Positions 44,585 through 55,394 are shown, numbered from the stretch's first letter. The stretch is DNA of 64,000 nucleotides from Sulfitobacter indolifex (GCF_022788655.1 NZ_CP084951.1:744001-808000), one strand, 5' to 3'. Program-made: numbers and translations. Notes: a model not told the origin generated them from the letters alone.

Positions 44585-45604
44585 ATGACCGACATTGACC
44601 CCACCGTCCGGCCTGCGCCGATGCCTGAAGATTTCGACCGCGCGCTGCGGCCGCAGATGCTGGCGGAATTTGTCGGGCAAGCCGAGGCGCGGGCGAACCT
44701 TGCCGTCTTTATCCAGTCCGCCCGTCAGCGCGGCGAGGCGATGGACCACACGCTATTCCATGGGCCTCCGGGCCTTGGCAAAACCACACTGGCGCAGATC
44801 ATGGCGCGGGAGTTGGGCGTGGGCTTTCGCATGACCTCTGGTCCGGTGCTGGCCAAGGCGGGCGATTTGGCGGCGATCCTGACCAACCTCGAAGCCCGCG
44901 ATGTACTGTTTATTGACGAGATCCACCGTCTGAACCCGGCGGTGGAAGAGGTGCTCTATCCCGCGCTTGAAGACTTTGAGCTTGATCTGGTGATCGGCGA
45001 AGGCCCGGCCGCGCGGACTGTGCGGATCGAGTTGCAGCCATTCACGCTGGTAGGGGCCACAACCCGTATGGGCCTGCTGACCACGCCGCTGCGCGACCGT
45101 TTCGGCATCCCGACGCGGCTGCAATTCTATACCGAAGACGAGCTTTTCATCATCGTTGATCGCAACGCCCGCAAACTAGGTGCCCCCGCAGACGAAGGCG
45201 GCGCGCGCGAGATCGCGAAACGCGCGCGGGGCACGCCGCGTATTGCGGGTCGGCTCTTGCGCCGGGTGGTGGATTTCGCCGTGGTCGAAGGCGATGGCCG
45301 GGTGACGCAGGAACTGGCCGACATGGCGCTGACCCGGCTTGGGGTCGATCACCTCGGCCTCGATGGCGCTGACCGGCGCTACCTCAAACTGATCGCCGAA
45401 AATTACCAAGGCGGCCCGGTGGGGATCGAAACCCTTTCCGCCGCGCTGTCGGAAAGCCGTGATGCGCTGGAGGAGGTGATCGAGCCGTTCCTGTTGCAGC
45501 AAGGGCTGATCCAGCGTACCCCGCGCGGCAGAATGTTGGCGGCCAAGGCGTGGACCCATCTCGGCATGGCTGCGCCCAAGGGGCAGAACGACCTTTTCGG
45601 CTGA
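44585..45604 (+). CDS. ruvB: Holliday junction branch migration ATPase RuvB
   Basis: 339 residues, hexameric AAA+ motor. Walker [20 protein letters not shown], Walker [21 protein letters not shown], sensor [20 protein letters not shown] with the Arg finger, and winged-helix end [20 protein letters not shown]. Completes the ruvCAB operon, 46 bases after ruvA. Confidence 0.97.
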   Translation: MTDIDPTVRPAPMPEDFDRALRPQMLAEFVGQAEARANLAVFIQSARQRGEAMDHTLFHGPPGLGKTTLAQIMARELGVGFRMTSGPVLAKAGDLAAILTNLEARDVLFIDEIHRLNPAVEEVLYPALEDFELDLVIGEGPAARTVRIELQPFTLVGATTRMGLLTTPLRDRFGIPTRLQFYTEDELFIIVDRNARKLGAPADEGGAREIAKRARGTPRIAGRLLRRVVDFAVVEGDGRVTQELADMALTRLGVDHLGLDGADRRYLKLIAENYQGGPVGIETLSAALSESRDALEEVIEPFLLQQGLIQRTPRGRMLAAKAWTHLGMAAPKGQNDLFG

Positions 45605-45628
45605 CGCCCCAGATCGAAGGTAAGACAG

Positions 45629-46258
45629 ATGACGATGACAGCTGAGCAGATCGAGACCCTTTTCACCCGCCGCGACGGACAGTTCGCCTTTGCCCGCTGG
45701 GGCCGCCCCATCGCGCCGGTGGCCTTTGGGATAGAGGAAGACGCGCTGCCGGTGGTGAAGGGCGCGCTTGAAGCAGTGGTGAAACTTGCAGGCCATGACA
45801 TGGCCGAGACGGACACCGAGCTTGGCAGCAACCTGATGATGTTCTTCTTTGCCGATTGGGCAGAGCTGCTGGACGTGCCGGGGATGGATGGTTTGGTGCC
45901 GGACCTTGCGGGGCAAGTCGAGCGCTTGCAGGCGGCAGGGGCCAACCAATACCGCTTCTTCCGCTTTGAAGAGAATGGCGCGATCAAAGCGGCTTTTGTC
46001 TTTCTGCGCATGGACGAGAGCCTGCAAGAGATGTCCGCGCAGGTGCTGGCGCTGAGCCAAGCGGTGCAGGTCATCCTGCTGTGGTCCGAGGATGCCTTTC
46101 AAGAGCAATCCCCGCTGGCCTTGGCCGACGAAGCTTTGGTGCTGCGCCCCGAAGTGGCCGATGTGATCCGGGCCGCCTATGACCCGGTGATGCCGCCCGC
46201 CGCTAATGATCCCACCCATGCGCTGCGCCTTGCCGCGCGGGTGCAGGTCGCGTCATGA
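45629..46258 (+). CDS. Hypothetical 209-residue protein between ruvB and ybgC
   Basis: No named family recognised. The sequence is soluble, acidic and without a signal peptide: TLFTRRDGQFAFARWGRPIA near the start, a helix-rich centre with LGSNLMMFFFADWAELLDVP, and AFVFLRMDESLQEMSAQVLA. It ends coupled (ATGA) to ybgC and starts 24 bases after ruvB, so it is co-transcribed with the ruv and tol genes. The reading frame is well supported by length and overlaps. Function unknown. Confidence 0.78.
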   Translation: MTMTAEQIETLFTRRDGQFAFARWGRPIAPVAFGIEEDALPVVKGALEAVVKLAGHDMAETDTELGSNLMMFFFADWAELLDVPGMDGLVPDLAGQVERLQAAGANQYRFFRFEENGAIKAAFVFLRMDESLQEMSAQVLALSQAVQVILLWSEDAFQEQSPLALADEALVLRPEVADVIRAAYDPVMPPAANDPTHALRLAARVQVAS

Positions 46259-46653
46259 GCCATACCTTCCCGGTTCGCATCTTTTACGAAGACACCGATA
46301 TGGCGGGCGTCGTCTATTACGCCAACTACCTGCGCTATATCGAACGGGCGCGGTCGGACATTGTTGAACAGATCGGCCTCGACCAACGCGCCATGCACGA
46401 CGAGGGGCTGGTCTTTGTCGTGACGCGGGTAGAGGCGGATTATCTGGGCGCTGCGCGGTTCGGGGATCGGCTGGAAGTGCATACCACCCACCAAGCCGAA
46501 GGGCCGGTGCGGTGGGTGTTCGATCAAGACGTGCTGCGCGACGGAAAGGTGATCTTTCGCGCTAAAGTCACGGCCGTTTGCATGACAACAGCCGGTAAAC
46601 CCACCCGTTTGCCAGCGAAACTCCGCCTGTCAGACGGCGATCCTGCGGCGTGA
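46255..46653 (+). CDS. ybgC: YbgC-type acyl-CoA thioesterase
   Basis: 132 residues, 4-hydroxybenzoyl-CoA thioesterase-like hotdog. FYEDTDMAGVVYYANYLRYI carries the catalytic Asp and the NY-L-Y signature. YbgC is the usual first gene of tol-pal clusters and hydrolyses acyl-CoA or acyl-ACP at the inner membrane. Overlaps the preceding unknown gene by four bases; tolQ starts 118 bases later. Confidence 0.93.
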   Translation: MSHTFPVRIFYEDTDMAGVVYYANYLRYIERARSDIVEQIGLDQRAMHDEGLVFVVTRVEADYLGAARFGDRLEVHTTHQAEGPVRWVFDQDVLRDGKVIFRAKVTAVCMTTAGKPTRLPAKLRLSDGDPAA

Positions 46654-46771
46654 TACCATAATTCTGGCAATCCCGGTTGCAGTCCGTTAGCTTTGCTCCA
46701 AATAGAGGCCGGAAAATAGGGCCCATGAGGCAGATTGCCCCAAAGGGGCGGCAGTAAAAGAGCATAGTTAA

Positions 46772-47467
46772 ATGGAAGCAGAGACGCTGGCATTGGCACA
46801 GGGGATTGATTTCTCCCTGTGGGGGCTGTTCGCGAAGGCGACAGTCACGGTCAAACTTGTAATGATCATGCTGATCGGGGCCTCTTTCTGGTCTTGGTCA
46901 ATCATCGTTCAAAAGACCATCCAGTACCGCAAAGCCCGCGCCGAAGCGGCGCAGTTTGATCAGGCGTTCTGGTCGGGCGAGCCGCTGGATGGGTTGTTTG
47001 ATAATATCGGCGCTGACCCGGATGGATCTTCAGAAAAAATCTTTGCTGCTGGCATGTCGGAATGGCGCCGCTCGCACCGCGAAGACGGCGCGCTGATCCC
47101 CGGTGCCACCGCGCGGATCGACCGCTCGATGGATGTGGCGATTTCCAAAGAGGCGGAACGTCTGCAAAAGGGGCTGCCGGTGCTGGCGACCGTGGGGTCC
47201 ACCGCGCCCTTCGTCGGTCTGTTCGGCACGGTTTTCGGCATTATGAACTCGTTCATTGAGATCGCCGCGCAGCAAAACACCAATCTCGCGGTCGTCGCCC
47301 CCGGTATTGCCGAGGCGCTTTTGGCGACCGGTATCGGCCTTTTGGCTGCGATCCCGGCGGTTGTGTTCTACAACAAGCTCAGCGCCGACAGTGACCGCAT
47401 CCTTGGCAACTACGAAGCCTTTTCGGATGAGTTCGCCACCATCCTCAGCCGCCAGTTGGACAGCTAA
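46772..47467 (+). CDS. tolQ: Tol-Pal system proton channel subunit TolQ
   Basis: 231 residues with three membrane helices (VKLVMIMLIGASFWSWSIIV, GLPVLATVGSTAPFVGLFGT, IAEALLATGIGLLAAIPAVV). MotA/TolQ/ExbB family; with TolR it converts proton flow into movement of TolA. The gene follows a gap of 118 bases that probably holds a promoter. Confidence 0.95.
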   Translation: MEAETLALAQGIDFSLWGLFAKATVTVKLVMIMLIGASFWSWSIIVQKTIQYRKARAEAAQFDQAFWSGEPLDGLFDNIGADPDGSSEKIFAAGMSEWRRSHREDGALIPGATARIDRSMDVAISKEAERLQKGLPVLATVGSTAPFVGLFGTVFGIMNSFIEIAAQQNTNLAVVAPGIAEALLATGIGLLAAIPAVVFYNKLSADSDRILGNYEAFSDEFATILSRQLDS

Positions 47468-47470
47468 GCC

Positions 47471-47944
47471 ATGGGCGCAGGTGTCATGAAAAAACAAGGC
47501 GGCAGGGGGCGGCGTCGCGGCCGCGCGCAGCCGATGGCCGAGATCAACGTCACGCCCTTTGTTGACGTTATGCTGGTGCTGTTGATCATCTTCATGGTCG
47601 CGGCCCCGCTGCTGACCGTGGGCGTGCCTGTTGAATTGCCCAAAACCGCCGCCAGCGCCCTGCCGTCCGAACAGGAAGAACCGCTGACCGTGACCATCAC
47701 CGCCGAAGGCGCGGTGCAGATCCAGACTACCGACACGGCGCGTGACCAATTGGTGACCAAGTTGCGGGCGATCGCCTCGGAGCGCGCAAGCGATCGGGTG
47801 TTCCTGCGCGCGGACGGCAAAGTGTCTTATGCGCAGGTCATGGAAGTCATGGGCGCGCTCAACGCAGGCGGTTTTTCCAATATCGGTCTGGTGACCGACA
47901 GCGGTGGCCCGGCGTTGGACGGCAGCGACACGTCGGGTGGCTGA
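47471..47944 (+). CDS. tolR: Tol-Pal system subunit TolR
   Basis: 157 residues. One membrane helix in MAEINVTPFVDVMLVLLIIF with the conserved Asp needed for proton passage, then a periplasmic domain ending in YAQVMEVMGALNAGGFSNIG. Basic Arg-rich start MGAGVMKKQGGRGRRRGRAQ. ATG at 47471 used; the ATG at 47486 is possible. Three bases after the tolQ stop. Confidence 0.95.
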   Translation: MGAGVMKKQGGRGRRRGRAQPMAEINVTPFVDVMLVLLIIFMVAAPLLTVGVPVELPKTAASALPSEQEEPLTVTITAEGAVQIQTTDTARDQLVTKLRAIASERASDRVFLRADGKVSYAQVMEVMGALNAGGFSNIGLVTDSGGPALDGSDTSGG

Positions 47945-47947
47945 GCG

Positions 47948-49135
47948 GTGCATACCGGGCATTACATATCAGGTGCCGGGCATCTGGGCCTTATCGCCTG
48001 GCTGTTGTTTGGAAGCATCTTCACCTCCGAGCCTGAGCCCGTTGAAATGACCGAGGTTTCGGTGATTTCGGCCGCCGAATATGACGCGCTGGTGGCCGCG
48101 CAACAGCCGCCATCCTCGTCCACTGAAGTGGCGCAACCCGCCCCGCCAGAGGTGAGTGAGGAGACCCCCGAGGTCACGGCAGAGCCTGACACGCAGATCG
48201 AACAGCCCGAGCCGGTGCAGACCGAAACCCCGCCGGAGGATCTCCCTCCTGAGGTGACGGAATTGGAACTGCCGCCGCAGACCCAAGTGGATGATACCCC
48301 GCCCGAGATGAACGAGCCGGTGGGTGATACCGCCGTGTTGGTGCCTGAGATCGCGCCCGAATCCCGCCCGCGCGAAGCGCCGCGCGTGGCCCCTGAACCG
48401 GTAGAGCAACCCGACCCCGAAGTGCGCCCCGATCTGGACGAGCAGCCCGCCGTTGAGCCGGATGCCGAAGCCGAGGCCGAAGCCGTCGTGGAAGAGCCGC
48501 AAGAGGCCCGCACGCCCGAGGACAGCACGACCGAGATCGTCACCGAAGCCGACAAAGCGCCGGCGGCCTCTGCACGTCCGCCCGGCCGCCGTCCGACACC
48601 GCCGCCCCCGGCCCCCGTCGAGGTGGCTGAAAAACCGGTTGAGACGCCAAAGCCCGAGCCGAAGCCCGAGGCGAAGCCTGAACCAAAACCCGAGCCGAAG
48701 CCAGAACCCACACCCGTAGAGGAACCGGCGACGTCCAGCTCAACCGAGGACGCCATCGCCGATGCGCTGAGCGAAGTCTTGGGCCAGCCAGAAGCCACCG
48801 CGCCCACACCAAGCGGCCCGCCGCTGTCGTCGGGTGAGCGCGAATCTCTGCGCGTGGCGGTATCTGCCTGCTGGAACATCGGCGCGCTCTCGACAGAGGC
48901 GGCCCGCACCACGGTCGTGGTCGGCATGCAGATGAACACCGACGGCACGCCAGTTGCCAGTTCAATCCGCCTGCTGAGCTCCAGCGGTGGCAGCGACACC
49001 GCCGCGCGGCAAGCCTATGAGGCCGCAAAGCGCGCGGTCATTCGTTGCGGCAGCAGCGGCTACAAACTGCCGCAGGAAAAATACAGCCAATGGCAAGACA
49101 TCGAGATGACATTCGACCCAATGAGGAGCCGATAA
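47948..49135 (+). CDS. tolA: TolA-like periplasm-spanning protein
   Basis: 395 residues from a GTG start just after the tolR stop. One N-terminal membrane anchor ([17 protein letters not shown]), a long Pro/Glu-rich middle part (about 40-300) with K-P-E-P repeats near 230-255 instead of the Lys/Ala-rich helix of enteric TolA, and a folded C-terminal domain: [40 protein letters not shown] and [17 protein letters not shown]. The role is to link the TolQR motor to TolB and Pal. Position between tolR and tolB settles the identity. Confidence 0.9.
48648..48712 (+). repeat. In-frame Lys-Pro-Glu-Pro coding repeat in tolA
   Basis: Tandem near-repeats of AAGCCCGAGCCG and variants encode K-P-E-P/A units. 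A low-complexity coding repeat that may change in copy number between strains. Confidence 0.75.
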
Positions 49136-49136
49136 C

Positions 49137-50483
49137 ATGCTGACTAGACTTCTGGGACTACTGGCGCTCTGCGCCACGGCGGCCACGCTCACACTGGCCC
49201 CCAACCAGTCGCACGCGCAACCGCTGCGCATCGTGATCGACGACCCAACGATTGAGCCTTTGCCCTTCGCCGTGCCCAGCTTTCAGCCTGAAAGCGGCGA
49301 GGCCGGGCAGATGGCCGTCGATCTGGCGCGGGTTGTGTCCGAAGACCTGACCGGCACCGGGCTTTTCCGTGAGATCCCGGCCAGCGCCTATATTTCCACC
49401 GTCAGCGATTTTAACGCGCCCGTGGAATACGCGGACTGGAAAGCGATTAACGCGCAGGCGCTGATCACCGGGGCGGTGAACGTTAGCGGTAATTCTGTAA
49501 ACGTGAAGTTCCGCGTCTATGATGTTTTCTCGGGCGAAGAGCTTCTGGATGGCCGCGGGCAGGGCGGTTTGCAATTTACCGGCACCGTCGATGGCTGGCG
49601 CCGGATGGCGCATAAGGTGGCCGATGCGGTCTATAGCCGGATCACCGGCGAGGGCGGCTATTTCGACAGCCGTGTTGTCTATGTCTCGGAAACCGGCCCG
49701 AAGGACGCCCGCCAGAAACGTCTGGCAGTGATGGATTACGACGGGGCCAACCTGAAGTATCTGACCGAATCTGGCTCTATCGTGCTTGCGCCGCGGTTCT
49801 CGCCCACCGGTGATCGGGTTCTTTACACCAGCTACGAGAGCGGTTTCCCGCGCATCTATGTGCTGGATATCGGCACTGTCCAACGCCGCGCGCTGCAAAG
49901 CGCCGAAGGCTCCATGGCCTTCGCGCCGCGCTTCTCACCCAGCGGTCAGACCGTGGTCTATTCGCTGAGCCAAGGTGGCAATACCGACATTTTCTCGATG
50001 GACATCAACAGCGGCCAATCGGTGCGCCTGACCAATACCCCCGCGATCGAGACGGCGCCCAGCTTCTCTCCCGATGGCAGCAGAATCGTCTTTGAGAGTG
50101 ACCGTTCCGGCAGCCCGCAGCTTTATGTCATGCCCGCCACAGGCGGAGAGGCGACGCGGATTTCCTTTGGCGAAGGGCGTTATGGCACGCCCGTCTGGTC
50201 GCCGCGTGGGGATTTGGTGGCATTCACCAAACAAAACAAAGGCCGCTTCCACATTGGCGTGATGCGCCTTGATGGCTCAGAAGAGCGGCTGTTGACCGCG
50301 TCCTTCCTTGATGAAGGTCCGACTTGGGCGCCCAACGGTCGGGTGATCATGTTCGCCCGTGAAACCCAAGGGGCAGGCGGGTCGTCCTCGCTTTATTCCG
50401 TCGATATTTCGGGGCGCAACCTCAAGCCGGTGCGCACGCCCGAAGGCGGCTCTGACCCCTCTTGGTCACCGCTACAGCAGTAA
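49137..50483 (+). CDS. tolB: Tol-Pal system periplasmic protein TolB
   Basis: 448 residues. Signal peptide [17 protein letters not shown] ending in SHAQ, N-terminal TolB domain ([20 protein letters not shown]), then a six-bladed beta-propeller with repeated [40 protein letters not shown] and [20 protein letters not shown] units. Binds Pal and TolA during envelope constriction. Confidence 0.96.
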   Translation: MLTRLLGLLALCATAATLTLAPNQSHAQPLRIVIDDPTIEPLPFAVPSFQPESGEAGQMAVDLARVVSEDLTGTGLFREIPASAYISTVSDFNAPVEYADWKAINAQALITGAVNVSGNSVNVKFRVYDVFSGEELLDGRGQGGLQFTGTVDGWRRMAHKVADAVYSRITGEGGYFDSRVVYVSETGPKDARQKRLAVMDYDGANLKYLTESGSIVLAPRFSPTGDRVLYTSYESGFPRIYVLDIGTVQRRALQSAEGSMAFAPRFSPSGQTVVYSLSQGGNTDIFSMDINSGQSVRLTNTPAIETAPSFSPDGSRIVFESDRSGSPQLYVMPATGGEATRISFGEGRYGTPVWSPRGDLVAFTKQNKGRFHIGVMRLDGSEERLLTASFLDEGPTWAPNGRVIMFARETQGAGGSSSLYSVDISGRNLKPVRTPEGGSDPSWSPLQQ

Positions 50484-50584
50484 CGTATTCCACACCTTTC
50501 AAACGGGCGCGGGCAATTCCAATGGTTCCGCGCCTGTGTTAACACCAGCAACAACAACGCCACCACAGAGAAGGCAGATCCCTC

Positions 50585-51121
50585 ATGAAACGTATTTTGA
50601 CCAGCACGCTTTTGATTTCCGCATTGGCCGTGTCGGCCTGTACCAACCCTGACCGCTTTGGTGCCGATGGCATGGGCGGTGCCGGGGTCGGGGCCAATGG
50701 TGGCGCAGGGGTCAACGCCGGCGTGGTGCCGGGCAGTGCGAACGATCCCACCTCCACAGCCTATTTCCAACAGGCTGTCGGCGACCGGGTGCTGTTCCTT
50801 GTGGACCAATCCACACTGACCGATGTAGGCCGCGCCACGCTCGATGGGCAGGTCGCTTGGTTGCAGACAAACTCGGACTATCAAGCCGTGATCGAAGGTC
50901 ACGCGGATGAGCAGGGCACACGCGAATACAACATCGCGCTTGGCGGTCGCCGCGCCAATGCGGTGCGTGAATACATGATTTCGCGCGGTATCGCTGCATC
51001 GCGGCTCAAGACCATCAGCTACGGCAAAGAACGCCCGATCGAGATTTGCTCAGATGAGGCTTGCTATGCCAAGAACCGCCGCGCCGTGACCGTGCTGGCC
51101 GGTGGCGCGCTGACCAGCTAA
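50585..51121 (+). CDS. pal: Peptidoglycan-associated lipoprotein Pal
   Basis: 178 residues. Lipoprotein signal MKRILTSTLLISALAVSACT with the lipobox Cys near residue 20, a Gly/Ala/Asn-rich linker, and an OmpA domain: VLFLVDQSTLTDVGRATL, VIEGHADEQGTREYNIALGG and RRANAVREYMISRGI, with the Asp and Arg that hold diaminopimelate. Anchors the outer membrane to peptidoglycan. Confidence 0.96.
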   Translation: MKRILTSTLLISALAVSACTNPDRFGADGMGGAGVGANGGAGVNAGVVPGSANDPTSTAYFQQAVGDRVLFLVDQSTLTDVGRATLDGQVAWLQTNSDYQAVIEGHADEQGTREYNIALGGRRANAVREYMISRGIAASRLKTISYGKERPIEICSDEACYAKNRRAVTVLAGGALTS

Positions 51122-51163
51122 TCGCGGCAACTGCCGACGTTATAAAAATCCAAGGAGGCCGAT

Positions 51164-52051
51164 GTGCTGAAGCGATATATCTTCGTGGCGGTGATGGGGC
51201 TGATGACCGCCCCCGCCGCGCTTATGGCGCAGGACAACGATCAGACGCTGGCGGACATCCGCCAGCAACTGACTGTGCTGAGCGTCGAGGTGCAAAAGCT
51301 GCGCCGCGAGTTGTCCACCACGGGCGCTGGCTCGGTCGAAACGGGTGGCAACTCGGTTTTGGAACGTGTCGGCACCATGGAAAGTGAACTACAGCGTCTC
51401 ACTTCGAAAACCGAAGAGATGGAGAACCGGATCAACCGGGTCGTTTCCGATGGGACCAATCGCATCGGCGATCTGGAATACCGTCTGGTTGAGCTTGAGG
51501 GCGGCGATCTGGGCGCGATTGGCGAAACCTCGACGCTGGGCGGCGGTGAAAAACCCGCTGTTGTGGCACCTGCCCCCGACGCAGGCCGGGCGGTGACAGA
51601 AGTCACCCCGGGCGACGGTGCAAGCACGTCGGGTAGCATCATCACCCCCATCAATGAGGCAGAGCTGGCGGTCAGCGAAAAGACCGATTTCGAGCGGGCG
51701 CAGGGGGCGCTCGCATCCGGTGACTTTCGCAGCGCCGCCGATCTCTTTGCGACCTTCAGTCAGACCTATCCCGGTGGTCCGCTAGCCGCCGAAGCCGAAT
51801 TGCGCCGGGGCGAAGCCCTGACTGGGTTGGGCGACAACCGCGAAGCAGCCCGCGCGTTTCTCGCGGCCTTTAGCGCTGATCCAGAAGGGCCCGTCGCACC
51901 GCAGTCTTTGTTTGAGCTGGGCCGTTCGCTTGGCACCTTGGAGCAGACACAGGAGGCTTGCGTAACCCTGTCTGAGGTGGCCGTGCGTTTCCCCGGCGCG
52001 CCGCAGGTGAGCCAAGCCGAAGCGCAGCGCCAGACGCTGGGTTGCTCCTAA
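51164..52051 (+). CDS. cpoB: Tol-Pal associated periplasmic protein CpoB (YbgF)
   Basis: 295 residues from a GTG start after AAGGAGG. Signal peptide FVAVMGLMTAPAALMA, an N-terminal coiled coil (LADIRQQLTVLSVEVQKLRR through MENRINRVVSDGTNRIGDLE), a polar linker, and C-terminal TPR-like repeats FERAQGALASGDFRSAADLF and AEAELRRGEALTGLGDNREA. Coordinates Tol with cell-wall synthesis in E. coli. Confidence 0.92.
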   Translation: MLKRYIFVAVMGLMTAPAALMAQDNDQTLADIRQQLTVLSVEVQKLRRELSTTGAGSVETGGNSVLERVGTMESELQRLTSKTEEMENRINRVVSDGTNRIGDLEYRLVELEGGDLGAIGETSTLGGGEKPAVVAPAPDAGRAVTEVTPGDGASTSGSIITPINEAELAVSEKTDFERAQGALASGDFRSAADLFATFSQTYPGGPLAAEAELRRGEALTGLGDNREAARAFLAAFSADPEGPVAPQSLFELGRSLGTLEQTQEACVTLSEVAVRFPGAPQVSQAEAQRQTLGCS

Positions 52052-52057
52052 ACGCTG

Positions 52058-53329
52058 ATGGCTGCCCCCGCCGCTTTGGCTGACACCGCGCTGGCCGACA
52101 GGCTGGTGGCGGGGCTTGGCGGCACGTTACCGCCCCGCCTTGGTGTTGCGGTCTCGGGCGGGGGCGATTCCATGGCGTTGTTGTCCCTGCTGCACGGGCT
52201 TTGCGCGGCGGCGGGTACGCAACTTGAAGCCGTTACCGTGGATCACGGTCTGCGACCCGAAGCCGCGACAGAAGCGGCGTTCGTGGCACACCATGCGGGT
52301 GCTTTGGGCCTGCCCCATGAAACGCTGCAATGGCGCGGCTGGGATGGGCAGGGCAACCTCCAAAACGCTGCGCGTGAGGCGCGGTATCGGCTGATGGCGG
52401 ATTGGGCGGCGCGACGCGATTTGCCCTGCATCGCCCTTGGCCATACGGCAGATGATCAGGCCGAGACGGTTTTGATGCGACTGGCCCGCCGCTCTGGGGT
52501 TGATGGCTTGTCGGCCATGGCCCCGCAGAGCAGGCGGCACGGGGTCACATGGCTGCGTCCCTTACTCTTCGCCCGCCGAGAAAGCTTGCGCGACTATCTG
52601 CGCCGCGCGGGTCTTGAGTGGGTCGACGATCCCAGCAACGATGATCCTCGTTACGCGCGCATTCAAACCCGCCAAAGCCTTGCGGCACTTGATCCGCTTG
52701 GCATTGATGTCGAGACGCTGGCCGAGGTGGCAAGCAATATGGCAACCGCCCGCGACGCGCTGGAACGCCAGACTGAGCGTGCCGCAGGCGATATTCTGCG
52801 CATGGAGGGTGGGGCACTGGTGATGCGGTCTGAGGCTTTCTTTGCCGAACCCGAAGAGATCCGCCGCCGCCTGATGATCCGCGCGCTAGGGAAGATTAGC
52901 GGCAGCGCCTATTCCCCTCGACGCGGACCCGTAGCAGCCCTGATTGCCGGGCTGGCGGAAGGACAGGCCGCAACGCTGGATGGTTGTCAGGCGCTGGTAC
53001 GGCGCGGTGAAATCTGGCTCTTTCGCGAATATAATGCGGTGCGGGATCTTCGGGTGCCTGTGAATCACCTCTGGGATAAGCGCTGGCGTGCGGTGCCGTC
53101 GGGCGGGGCCCCAGAGGGGGCTGAGTTGCGCGCCTTGGGGCCCGAAGGTCTGGCCCAATGTCCCAATTGGCGCAGCCTTGGGCGGCCCCGGGCCATGCTG
53201 TTGTCCACCCCGGCGATCTGGCAAGGCGCGCAGCTGCTTGCAGCGCCCCTTGCCGGGCTGGACGAGAAATGGCATGTCCTGCTCGAAAGCGGCGCGGAAT
53301 GGATCAACACCGCGCCATTATCGCATTGA
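52058..53329 (+). CDS. tilS: tRNA(Ile)-lysidine synthetase
   Basis: 423 residues. PP-loop ATP-binding motif LGVAVSGGGDSMALLSLLHG and IALGHTADDQAETVLMRLAR, then FARRESLRDYLRRAGLEWVD with the tRNA-contact region. Modifies the CAU anticodon of tRNA-Ile to lysidine. Starts six bases after the cpoB stop. The C-terminal part is shorter than in E. coli TilS, as common in alphaproteobacteria. Confidence 0.95.
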   Translation: MAAPAALADTALADRLVAGLGGTLPPRLGVAVSGGGDSMALLSLLHGLCAAAGTQLEAVTVDHGLRPEAATEAAFVAHHAGALGLPHETLQWRGWDGQGNLQNAAREARYRLMADWAARRDLPCIALGHTADDQAETVLMRLARRSGVDGLSAMAPQSRRHGVTWLRPLLFARRESLRDYLRRAGLEWVDDPSNDDPRYARIQTRQSLAALDPLGIDVETLAEVASNMATARDALERQTERAAGDILRMEGGALVMRSEAFFAEPEEIRRRLMIRALGKISGSAYSPRRGPVAALIAGLAEGQAATLDGCQALVRRGEIWLFREYNAVRDLRVPVNHLWDKRWRAVPSGGAPEGAELRALGPEGLAQCPNWRSLGRPRAMLLSTPAIWQGAQLLAAPLAGLDEKWHVLLESGAEWINTAPLSH

Positions 53330-53430
53330 ACATGAGCGTATCATGTCTATCTTAGTATGGTGGTTGCCCGAACGGGCGCCCCTTGGGTCGCAGGACTTGC
53401 CTGCGGCCATGTGAATTTAGGAGAATTCCC

Positions 53431-55347
53431 TTGGGAAATGTTCGTAACCTCGCCTTCTGGGTTGTCCTGATGCTGCTGGTACTGGCGCTGTTCAACCTGT
53501 TCAGCGGGTCCAGCGGTTCGCTGCAAAACAACGAGGTCAGCTATTCCGAGTTTGTTACCTCCGTACAGGATGGTGATGTCCGTAATGTGACATTGGACGG
53601 CGAGCAGGTGCGTTTTCGGTCGGCAGACGGGGCGGACTATCTCACGATCAAGCCCGAAGACGCAGAACTGACGCAGCTGTTGATCAGCAATGAGATCCCT
53701 GTAAAAGCGCGCCCGCAGCAGCAGTCTGGTTTCCAAACCTTCCTGATGTCGCTGCTGCCGATCGCGTTGCTGATTGGTGTCTGGATTTACTTCATGAACC
53801 GCATGCAGGGCGGCGGCAAAGGCGGCGCAATGGGCTTTGGCAAATCCAAAGCCAAGATGCTGACCGAAAAGCAGGGCCGCGTGACCTTTGACGACGTGGC
53901 GGGCATCGACGAGGCCAAGGAAGAGCTTGAAGAGATCGTCGAATTCCTCCGCAACCCGCAGAAATTCTCGCGCCTTGGCGGCAAAATCCCTAAAGGCGCG
54001 CTGCTCGTGGGCCCTCCCGGTACGGGTAAGACATTGCTGGCGCGCGCGATTGCAGGCGAGGCGGGTGTGCCTTTCTTCACCATCTCCGGCTCTGATTTTG
54101 TTGAGATGTTTGTCGGTGTCGGTGCGAGCCGTGTCCGCGATATGTTCGAACAGGCCAAGAAAAACGCGCCCTGTATCGTCTTTATCGACGAAATCGATGC
54201 CGTGGGTCGTCACCGGGGTGCCGGTTATGGCGGCGGCAATGACGAGCGTGAGCAGACATTGAACCAGTTGCTGGTCGAGATGGACGGTTTTGAGAGCAAC
54301 GAAGGTGTCATCATCCTCGCCGCGACCAACCGCCGCGACGTGCTCGACCCCGCGCTGCTGCGGCCGGGTCGCTTTGACCGTCAGGTCACAGTGCCAAACC
54401 CCGACATCAAAGGCCGCGAGAAGATCCTCTCCGTTCACGCCCGCAAGACCCCGCTTGGGCCGGATGTTGACCTGCGCATCATCGCGCGCGGCACGCCGGG
54501 CTTCTCGGGTGCTGATCTGGCGAACCTTGTGAACGAGGCAGCACTCATGGCCGCCCGTGTGGGCCGCCGTTTCGTCACAATGATCGATTTTGAGCAGGCC
54601 AAAGACAAAGTCATGATGGGGCCAGAGCGCCGCTCGATGGTGATGACCGCCGAGCAGAAAGAAATGACCGCCTATCATGAAGCTGGTCATGCGCTGGTGG
54701 GCATGACCCTGCCGAAATGTGATCCGGTCTATAAGGCCACGATCATTCCGCGTGGTGGTGCGCTTGGTATGGTGATGAGCCTGCCTGAGATTGACCGTCT
54801 GAACATGTTCAAGGACGAATGCCACCAGCGTTTGGCCATGGCCATGGCGGGCAAGGCGGCCGAGATTCACAAGTACGGCCCCGATTCTGTCTCCAACGGG
54901 CCAGCGGGCGACATCCAGCAGGCATCTGCCTTGGCACGTGCAATGGTGCTGCAATGGGGCATGTCGGATAAAGTCGGCAACATCGACTATTCCGAAGCAG
55001 CGCAGGGCTATCAGGGCAACACTGGCGGGTTCTCGGTGTCAGCTAATACCAAGGAACTGGTTGAGAAAGAGGTCCAGAAGTTCATTCAGGACGGCTATGA
55101 CCACGCGCTGAAGATCATCACCGAGAAAGAGGTGGAGTTCGAGCGTCTGGCGCAAGGTTTGCTGGAATACGAAACCCTGACGGGCGATGAGATCAAACGC
55201 GTCATGGAGGGGCTGCCGCCTGCGGAAGATTCCGACGACGACAACTCTGACGCGGGCAGTGCGCCGAGCGTCACCGCGATCCCCAAAGCGAAAGGCAAGA
55301 AGACCCCGCCAAAGGATGGCGGGATGGAGCCTGAGCCTTCGGTTTAA
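53431..55347 (+). CDS. ftsH: ATP-dependent zinc metalloprotease FtsH
   Basis: 638 residues. Two membrane helices ([17 protein letters not shown] and [20 protein letters not shown]) around a periplasmic domain, AAA+ module with [20 protein letters not shown] and [16 protein letters not shown], second region of homology [19 protein letters not shown], and zinc site [10 protein letters not shown] with the protease domain. The start is TTG at 53431 ([10 protein letters not shown]), six bases after TTAGGAG. An upstream ATG at 53383 gives an unlikely Cys/Arg-rich N-terminus. Degrades membrane and regulatory proteins. Confidence 0.96.
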   Translation: MGNVRNLAFWVVLMLLVLALFNLFSGSSGSLQNNEVSYSEFVTSVQDGDVRNVTLDGEQVRFRSADGADYLTIKPEDAELTQLLISNEIPVKARPQQQSGFQTFLMSLLPIALLIGVWIYFMNRMQGGGKGGAMGFGKSKAKMLTEKQGRVTFDDVAGIDEAKEELEEIVEFLRNPQKFSRLGGKIPKGALLVGPPGTGKTLLARAIAGEAGVPFFTISGSDFVEMFVGVGASRVRDMFEQAKKNAPCIVFIDEIDAVGRHRGAGYGGGNDEREQTLNQLLVEMDGFESNEGVIILAATNRRDVLDPALLRPGRFDRQVTVPNPDIKGREKILSVHARKTPLGPDVDLRIIARGTPGFSGADLANLVNEAALMAARVGRRFVTMIDFEQAKDKVMMGPERRSMVMTAEQKEMTAYHEAGHALVGMTLPKCDPVYKATIIPRGGALGMVMSLPEIDRLNMFKDECHQRLAMAMAGKAAEIHKYGPDSVSNGPAGDIQQASALARAMVLQWGMSDKVGNIDYSEAAQGYQGNTGGFSVSANTKELVEKEVQKFIQDGYDHALKIITEKEVEFERLAQGLLEYETLTGDEIKRVMEGLPPAEDSDDDNSDAGSAPSVTAIPKAKGKKTPPKDGGMEPEPSV

Positions 55348-55368
55348 CCTGACCTTAAGGCTACCTTT

Positions 55369-55394
55369 AAAGACCCCGCTTCGGTGGGGTCTTT
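55369..55394 (+). terminator. Rho-independent terminator after ftsH
   Basis: AAAGACCCC-GC, TTCG loop, GTGGGGTCTTT, followed by more T. Confidence 0.88.

Noticed and set aside
48648..48712. Short tandem repeats that might suggest a CRISPR array
   Set aside because: They are in-frame coding repeats in tolA with no spacers.
47962..48999. 345-residue Ser/Gly/Thr-rich frame on the minus strand opposite tolA
   Set aside because: Mirror of the Pro/Glu-rich tolA repeat on the other strand; no ribosome site and tolA is clearly real.
53347..54954. 535-residue minus-strand frame opposite ftsH
   Set aside because: His-rich shadow of ftsH codons without recognisable motifs.
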